A stretch of 64,000 bases of DNA from assembly GCA_020744225.1 (NCBI GenBank), contig JAGMWG010000015.1, positions 372,001 through 436,000 of the forward strand, written 5' to 3'. A model generated the notes under the pieces. It searched no databases, had not been told where the DNA came from, and saw only the letters and a list, made by a program, of their open reading frames with translations. Of this stretch, positions 57,596 to 64,000 are shown in pieces. Positions within the stretch are counted from its first letter, which is position 1. Each line of letters begins with the position of its first letter. Origin of the DNA: Paraphoma chrysanthemicola. Taxonomy: Eukaryota; Ascomycota; Dothideomycetes; Pleosporales; Phaeosphaeriaceae. A program made the position numbers and the translations under genes.

Positions 57596-59396
57596 ATGCC
57601 ACCTCGTACCCAGCGCAGTAGGGCGTGCACTCAATGTAGGGAACGGCGCGTCAAGGTTCGCTTGACATTACTTGCTGCTTCCGTTGGACAAAACTGATAG
57701 ATTTCATTGTAGTGCGATGAGACGCCCATCACCTGCGGTCCGTGCCGTCGCCGAGACCTCTCGTGCTCAGGACCAGTCATGGGCTCAATCGTCATTGATA
57801 TGACTGAGAAGATCTCGAAGCCAAGGACCCGACGAAAAAGAGAAAATCAAATGTCAGACCTACCAGTTCGAGCAAGACCATCAGCACCCAAAAACGACGA
57901 CTGGAATGCCGAAACGGCATGTCTGGACTCCCCCAAGGCAGTCCTCGACATGCCTCTTGTCCACCCGCTCAGTTCGACAGATAGAAGATATTCTACATCT
58001 GTGGAACGTGCTGTGACTGCCATCCGTTACTATTACAGATCCCCTGCTTTCAACCAGCCTTCACGGATTGTGCCCGGGGCTTTGGACACGGCTTTCCTCT
58101 CACATCTGGTTGATACCGCCACCAAGACAACTGCTTTCCCAGAGATTACGAACATCCACTGGTTCCAGCAACTGCCTCGGTTGTACGCAACCACTTCCCA
58201 TCCTGCTTTCAAAGGCGCTCTTCGTGCGGTGTCTATGGTCTGCTTCGGGAAAACACATCATGATCCAAGCATACTGGTTGACTCATATCGATGGTATCGA
58301 TCAAGTGTGAACGCGAATCTACATTCATACTCGAAGCTACAGGAGAGTCACACGCCCACGGACGATGAGTTCTCGCTTCCTCTCCTGCTGGCGACGTATT
58401 GTATTCTCATTGGTATGGACTCCACGTGTGGAATGAATCATTGGAACGCCGCCGTAAAGCTCCTTGATATGGTCGGGCCAGTAAATTGCGCGACCGGTCT
58501 CGCGGGGGCTATGTTTGAGAGTGTGCGTGTCACGGCAGTGAGTATGTAACTTCCGCGACCATAGCCAGAAGTGCTTATTGCTGCAGGCCTCCCAAGCAAT
58601 CTGTCTTGGCCAACCGGCGCCGTACTCGTCGCCAGACTGGATGGAGATACCATTCAGGAACAAGTCTCGCGATGCGCGGCAACGCCTTGCCGATGTGGAG
58701 CTCATGATACCAGCCTGCATGCAGATGCTGCATATCGATAGCGACCTCCAAACTTTCTTCGAGACCAAGATTCCAGCCGACGTTGATCCTGAGCCATGCC
58801 GAGCGCTGGTCCAACGATTACTGCAAGACATCGAGGAATGGGCGTTGCAAAATCCGGAACTGACAGTAATGGCACAGGATTATGGAAACGTAGAAAACGG
58901 CGAAATTGAGAGGTTAACTCTGGCGCAATCCAAGCCGTATGCTGCAGAGGATTGTATTCTGTTGGCCAAAGACCTGACAATGGCGGCCACAATGTGCGTA
59001 AATACGAGGCTCATACTCAACGCGCTGATGTACAAGATTGAGTTGGAAACAAGCGCAGCCCCAGCTGGCATTGCTTCCAAATATTACGACACCGCTCGGC
59101 AATGCGCGCGCGAGATTCTTGGCAACTCGACCTATATGGAGAAGCGACCTATTCCTGGCGGGACTCTGTTACGATTCGTCTCGCCTTTGGTGACCGTCGC
59201 CTCAGTGGGGCCTGCGACAGCAGATTTGGAGGAGGCAAGAGCTATGTTGAGGAGTTGGGTACCAAGAATGGGTAGCCGTGGCGCAACGATCGAACTGCAT
59301 GCACTGGCCCGTGCACCCTCTTCTTGCACGGTCAGCGGGATGATCAGTCTCCACACCTATTATCATGGAAGGGGCAGGGTGCTGTGCCGGGATTGA
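57596..59396 (+). CDS. Zn2Cys6 transcription factor
   Basis: There are three exons, 57596-57655, 57713-58537 and 58587-59396, with introns of 57 and 49 nt, giving 564 aa. The cluster is at residues 11-38 with canonical spacing C-x2-C-x6-C-x6-C-x2-C-x6-C and is split by intron 1 exactly before its third Cys. A basic linker (KPRTRRKRE) follows, and the remaining 480 residues are a helical fungal-specific regulatory region (YYYRSPAFNQPSRIV, FWFQQLPRLY-like WFQQLPRLY, LLLATYCILIGMD). By family knowledge these factors bind CGG sites and control catabolic or secondary metabolism genes; the target is not apparent from the neighbours. The last 30 residues are less like the family, so the true end could be altered by splicing. 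Confidence 0.85.
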
Positions 59397-59513
59397 TGTG
59401 AGCCGTCTTCAGGGCTGTCACCGAAGCGCTAAGAGACTCTCTCTCTTCATACGGCCGATCTAGGCGCAGGGTTTCGTATTGTCGAACTTGAACATTGTGC
59501 AGGTTCTCTTTAT

Positions 59514-59949
59514 TCACCTCTCTCGAAAAGAGCAATCAGTAATACGCAGCCTGGATGGTCTGGTCACTTTTGTTGTGGCGGTCGGAACACCGTTTACTTC
59601 GCCAGCCGCCATGGGTGTCGATTGGCTGCGCCCGCACAATGGATCTTCGCAAACTGTGCGTCTGTCTGGTGGATCAAGATTGGTATCTGCTATATCATCG
59701 GGCGAGGCAGGTGGACACTCAGCGATGATAGTGGGCTCGGTGTCGCGCTGGTCTTTCCGCTCGAGGAATGCCTCCCAATCGACGCCGTGGACATACCAAA
59801 GAGTGCTCCTACCATGATAGGATTGTTGGAGCAAGTATTCTATTCACAAGGAAGCAGAGTGCAATTCTTTGATCGACCAGGTTTGCGATAATTTGGCGAT
59901 TATCTTCCGATTACCACATACCGTGGCGATATGTGGGCATCGAAACCAT
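59514..59949 (-). CDS. small two-exon protein, unknown
   Basis: Exon 1 is 59949-59922 and exon 2 is 59839-59514, separated by an 82-nt intron with GTATGT donor and ATAG acceptor, giving 117 aa. The open part reads like coding sequence: YHGRSTLWYVHGVDWEAF, ERKDQRDTEPTIIAE, then PASPDDIADTNLDPPD and a cysteine pair. I know no family. The model rests on splice fit and composition only. It lies tail to tail with the Zn2Cys6 gene. Confidence 0.45.
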
Positions 59950-60223
59950 GGTTGCGGTGACTTGAGGTCGTGGATTGCGTAGGGTCTAGTGAGAAGAACC
60001 GTGGTTCGACTGTGGCACTAGAGGATAGTCACCAGGAAATTCTCAAAAGAAGAGCCGGCGCGGGCCTCATTAAGGGACACCACTACAGCAGGTTCGGCGA
60101 CCTGCCTGCTTCCGTTAAATGCACACCGGACGACTCTTACACATATCACGGCTTATACGGCTTCAAACTTTCTCCAACATCACACACATCACACATACGC
60201 TTCATATCTCACCTCGACACAAT

Positions 60224-60613
60224 ATGGCCTTTCAACCCGCCCGCCTCCGCCTCCCGAGCCCTAAAACCTCCGCTCTGCAACTTATCCGCCTGCGCTGGTC
60301 CACCACCGAATCCGACCTTGCAACCATCATCCCCTTCGATGTTCACCCGCAGGGCAAGCATTGCGCGTTGGACTGGACCGAACCATTCGTTGTCGCGCTT
60401 GAGAAAGTTTCGCAAGTCACGCGTCAAGAGCAGCTGGGTGTCTTGAGGGAGAAAATGAAGGCCGCTGTGGAGATTAGATGCAACGTCAGGGGAGGGAGGA
60501 ATGGGAGACGGAGGTGGCTGACGGTGAGGGATTTGGTAGGATTGGTAAGAGTTATGAGGAATGAGAGGGCGGCTGAAAGGGACTTGAGAGTGGCCTCAGG
60601 GTTTTACGGGTGA
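60224..60613 (+). CDS. short basic protein, unknown
   Basis: This is a single exon of 129 aa. The N-terminus is Arg/Leu/Ser-rich without acids for 28 residues (PARLRLPSPKTSALQLIRLRW), which could be a mitochondrial presequence. The rest contains DWTEPFVVALEKV and a basic helical half (RRRWLTVRDLVGLVRVMRNERAAERDLR). No recognised domain. Confidence is limited because only coding-like composition supports it. Confidence 0.45.
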   Translation: MAFQPARLRLPSPKTSALQLIRLRWSTTESDLATIIPFDVHPQGKHCALDWTEPFVVALEKVSQVTRQEQLGVLREKMKAAVEIRCNVRGGRNGRRRWLTVRDLVGLVRVMRNERAAERDLRVASGFYG

Positions 60614-60896
60614 GTACTACGGTGTGTCAAGTGATTCTGAGCACGCCTTGATATGCTGCCAGCGACTGAGCTCTCAGCTTCCTGACATCGCAGGCGCTGT
60701 CTCATCTCAGAACGGCAATGTCCTTTGTTTGCGACCATCGTATGGTTTGTGCGGGGATGTTTTCTTTGCCATATTCTTTGTCGTTGGTGTACATCCACGC
60801 GAGCAGCGAGCTCTTTGTGCATTACCAGCAGCACGCTACGCTTTTGAGTACCATGATACCCTTAGAGAGAGCATATCATGTCCAATACTATCACGA

Positions 60897-62502
60897 ATGA
60901 CATCGAAGTACACAACAAGCACCTCACGGCAGGCCGATTGGTTCGATACACAACTAACCACAATTCGGCGGAACTGGAACCTCCGCTATGCTTTAAGATG
61001 CCTTCCTTCTCTCCTGAGACCCAAAGAGAAGAACGCAGCGCTCTGGCCATGGAGTTTCGTCCTTGCCCTTGTGGAGCTCGCAGCTGTCCCGCGCGGCGAA
61101 CATGCTGTGGTTAAGCATCAACTCTTGACTGCTTGGCGGGAGCGATTGAGTGCTTTTCCGGAAAGTGATCCGGATTGGTTGGATCAGGATGTTGAGACAG
61201 TTTTGATGTGGAGGAGATTGAGCGGAGGGAAGAACGATGTCGTGGTGATGAGGACACCTGGGACAGACCCAACAGTCAGAGCGTCCACCAGACGACTTCA
61301 GAAGCGAAATATATCGCTCCAAAGCTCAAGCATGATACAACAGGAGAGAGATGGACAGTGGCTACGCTCTTCATCGACTTTGGTGCCATCACCGGAGGGA
61401 AGGACGAGAAGACCCACTCAGCGACAGTCGCCGCCCAGGTATGAGGGAGGGTCTGTTAAGGAGGATGTGCTGTACTGGATTGCGACCGCGCTGTTTGAGG
61501 CGAGTCAGAAAATGAGCCCGTCAGCGATTGGCGGCAAGGTCAAAGGCAAAAATTACGTTAGGCTTATGGATGTCGAGAACGTGTTGAACGGGCACAAAGA
61601 AGCGACAAAGCAGCGGCGTATCAGACTCAATTCATCAGATGCCGATCAAGCTGCTGATGGTGAAGACGGAAGGAATGAAGACGAGGACATGGAAGAATTC
61701 GAGGCAGAGGTCATGGATCACGTTCCATCCACACCATCGCTTATTCAACAGCTTGGCCAGGGAGTTTCCGCCCCATCAGGCGCAGATGCAGAGGAGTCCG
61801 ATAGCTCCCCCATGCGATTGGACCTAACCCTCCACCGCAGTCAAAGAAATGGAGACTCGTTGATAAGCGCTGAAAGGGGGTGTCCAGCTAGACGTCGACC
61901 ATATGCAGCGACACACCTCGCCGCCTCAATGGCCGACGCAGCCACCAGGCCCAGCCAACATCGATTCGAACCTGCCAGCAGGCCTGCGTGTAGATCCTTG
62001 CGCAGAGCCTCTAGGCTCGCCCAATGGCTTATCTGATCGTGTCCGCGGTGCAGATCGAGCGCCTGGGAGGACTGGACCTATAGAATATGCTCGATCTCAT
62101 CGCGTCGAGCCATACAGCCGCTCTCGCAATGGATCATCACACCCGGAACGCCAGCGTCGCAATAGCGAGGTTGAAAATCAACAAAAGGAAAGGGTCGACG
62201 ATGCGGTTGCGCGCCGGCTGAGACGAGAAAAAGCGACCAGGATACAAGGAACGATGCACATCGACTACTTTGGGAAAATTCGCTCCATCCCTGAGAATAT
62301 GCAAACAAAGCACAAGTTGGAACTTCTTGATATTCGAGAGTATATGGCGAGAACGCTCAAAGAAGTGCACGAGTATGGCGAGAGAAATGAGGATGAACGA
62401 CGGAAAAAAACGCTTGCATGCGGCATGGGTTTGGACATAAAGTACCCGAAGCGGCTCTTGGAGATTCAGCAGGAAGAGATGCAGCAGATGGACGAGTCAT
62501 AA
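60897..62502 (+). CDS. hypothetical protein with charged C-terminal helix region
   Basis: The gene reads in two overlapping frames, 60897-61839 and 61892-62502 in the best model (517 aa), joined by a 52-nt intron with a weak GTCAAA donor and CTAG acceptor. A +1 change in the sequence is the other explanation. The N-terminal third is folded-looking (QADWFDTQLTTIRRNWNLRYALRCL, YWIATALFEASQKM), the middle is acidic (EDGRNEDEDMEEFEAEV), and the last 110 residues are Lys/Arg/Glu-rich helix (RRLRREKATRIQGTM, ELLDIREYMARTL). No family was recognised. The join region falls in disordered sequence, so homology gives no help in choosing the splice sites. Confidence 0.5.
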
Positions 62503-63494
62503 CAATGTGCACGTGGGATAAGTGGACGGCCCCTTTTTCAGCGACAACAAGATTCAGGACAATACAGGTATAGAGAATGATGCTTCTCATACCAAGGCCT
62601 GGGAAAGATGGCAAACGATTTCGCACGTTAGTGGACGGTCCGAACACTACTCGACTTCATCTAAGCTGTAGAATATGATACAAATGAGAAGTGCGGGAAC
62701 CTGTGACAATGTACACGCGCACAGGCCCACATGTGACGGTTCAATGTCTTTGTTCCCTTTGTGTAGGCTTGGGATGGCAATGTGCGTTTTGAAAAACGCA
62801 AACAAAACGCACCTCAAACATCAGCTCAACCTCTGTGCTTACTTTGGGTCCCAGCCGACTTTCAAGCCTCGAATTAACCTCGAGACGGCCGAGAAATGGC
62901 TATACACCTTGAGACGGATATAGCAAAAGTTTCCTGATACTCGGAACCGGAGAGGCCTACATACCAAAACATAGCGGAACAGATAGATCAGCCCATCCGT
63001 ACGAATACCTCAGAAAGCTCAGAGTCTGCGTACCCTCTGTACAAGATCAGCAATGTATGAAAGCGATGAACAGATACGCTTGGAGAATGAGGGAAAGTAT
63101 GATGGGCAGCAGGAAGGTCTGACGGACAAGATAAGGCATTTTGGTTGTCCTTTCTCACCACAAACTTACTATACAGAGCCCGAGAGATCATATACCTGTC
63201 TAGATAGGTATAGAGTGCTTTCCCGGTGCTTTCGACATGTTGTTGTCGCGTTAATGGGATGGGTGGCTCGAGGCCAATGATCAGCGTCGCGCATCTCCAC
63301 ACTCTAGCCAATGAGACGTCAAAGATCGGGAGTCTCAGACATTAGCCCCGCAGGTGCCGCCCGAGTATCACTTGCCACTAAAACATCCACGACTCACAAG
63401 TCCCTCTTAAGCGGACGGGTTCCTCGTTACTTTTGTCACATCCTATTGTACATCCCGCGGTTCTAGTGTTAGAATCGTATTGCTTTCTTCCACA
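62503..63494. other. intergenic, about 1 kb
   Basis: The region has short uninformative ORFs only. It presumably contains the terminator of the preceding gene and the promoter of the next. Confidence 0.5.
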
Positions 63495-63821
63495 ATGCCT
63501 CGATTCCTTAAGCGCATCTTTGCCGACAGCCCGTTTCGCCGGGAGCAGAGTGCTCCGGACGATCTTCAGAGGACACGCCGCGTTCTGATCAGAAGCTCGA
63601 CGGGTGCGCTAGAAGCCTCATCGCACGGTATTTCCTGGCTCGATACGGCTTTACATCCAGGAGAAGGCGCTGCGTTGCACGAAGGGGGAAGTATAGCCGG
63701 CAGCAGCACCCGCCGACCCATACTTGCACCGAGTCTAGCAGATAACGACAAACTCGAGCCGATGCCGAAAGCCGTGAGAGTCCGGCGGCGACTCAGCAAG
63801 AGGCACCGTCAGCCATCTTGA
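63495..63821 (+). CDS. small basic hypothetical protein
   Basis: This is one exon of 108 aa from ATG (CACAATGCC). The sequence is Arg/Ser/Pro-rich with PRFLKRIFADSPFRREQS at the start and a basic end (RVRRRLSKRHRQPS). No domain is recognised, and only the open frame plus composition support it. Confidence 0.35.
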   Translation: MPRFLKRIFADSPFRREQSAPDDLQRTRRVLIRSSTGALEASSHGISWLDTALHPGEGAALHEGGSIAGSSTRRPILAPSLADNDKLEPMPKAVRVRRRLSKRHRQPS

Positions 63822-64000
63822 CTTCGTAGATCTGATCACGTGATGTTGGTCATCCCCTAGTGCGAATTTCTGACATCCGGCTGACTCGTGAAAGCACAGA
63901 CTCTTTCAACACTGTTTGCACAAAGTATCACTATCGAGAGTACTCTGATTAAGGCGCAATCTGATATTTGCATTTCCCCCGGAGTCATGGGCCTCAGACA

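Noticed and set aside
38795..59396. secondary-metabolite cluster idea (two Zn2Cys6 factors, oxidase, reductase fusion)
   Set aside because: The oxidative genes are far apart and separated by housekeeping genes, with no PKS, NRPS or terpene core gene.
1..64000. CRISPR arrays or transposons
   Set aside because: No spaced direct repeats, terminal inverted repeats, transposase or reverse transcriptase motifs were seen.

Overview
The window looks like nuclear DNA of a filamentous ascomycete (Pezizomycotina, most likely Dothideomycetes; the class is inference). The genes are split by short introns, mostly 45-57 nt, with GTAWGT-type donors and YAG acceptors. Typical filamentous-fungal families are present: Zn2Cys6 factors, a PTH11-like receptor, vanillyl-alcohol oxidase, and a monomeric two-domain glyoxalase I. 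I found no tRNA, rRNA, CRISPR array, transposon or secondary-metabolite core gene. Exon boundaries were worked out by hand from reading frame, splice motifs and family conservation.

Layout. 1-10.1 kb: a 3'-truncated PNPOx/ferredoxin-reductase fusion, a MARVEL protein, the TFIIH subunit Tfb3/MAT1 divergent from the prefoldin-like Bud27/URI, and a large Ctr86/ataxin-10 protein with an HMG-box-like segment inside it. 10.1-18 kb: a possible decayed gene, a disordered Ser/Arg-rich protein, a PTH11-like receptor, a Gln/His-rich orphan and Tim17. 18-29 kb: an Mx-like dynamin, a one-TM orphan, an alpha/beta-hydrolase without the usual nucleophile serine, and a DXD glycosyltransferase. 29.5-36 kb: VPS27 (ESCRT-0) head to head with a DOA4-type deubiquitinase. 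36-44 kb: argininosuccinate synthase, a C2HC plus Zn2Cys6 factor, and divergently from it a vanillyl-alcohol oxidase. 44.9-51.7 kb: a Roadblock/LC7-like protein with an unusual in-frame region behind its stop, glyoxalase I, phosphoglycerate dehydrogenase and Fmp52. 52.6-64 kb: three short proteins with mitochondrial-looking N-termini, a MOSC/reductase/[2Fe-2S] fusion, a second Zn2Cys6 factor and several small unknown genes.

How genes may work together. Most are housekeeping genes in a non-cluster arrangement, but three divergent pairs make functional sense: TFB3/BUD27 (RNA polymerase II machinery), VPS27/DOA4 (cargo capture and deubiquitination in multivesicular-body sorting), and the C2HC-Zn2Cys6 regulator/vanillyl-alcohol oxidase pair, whose shared promoter holds CGG palindromes, CreA-type sites and a TATA box. 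I did not find a wholly new multi-gene system. The strongest leads are the HMG-like insert in Ctr86, the Roadblock gene's in-frame extension, the hydrolase pseudoenzyme and the VAO regulatory module.
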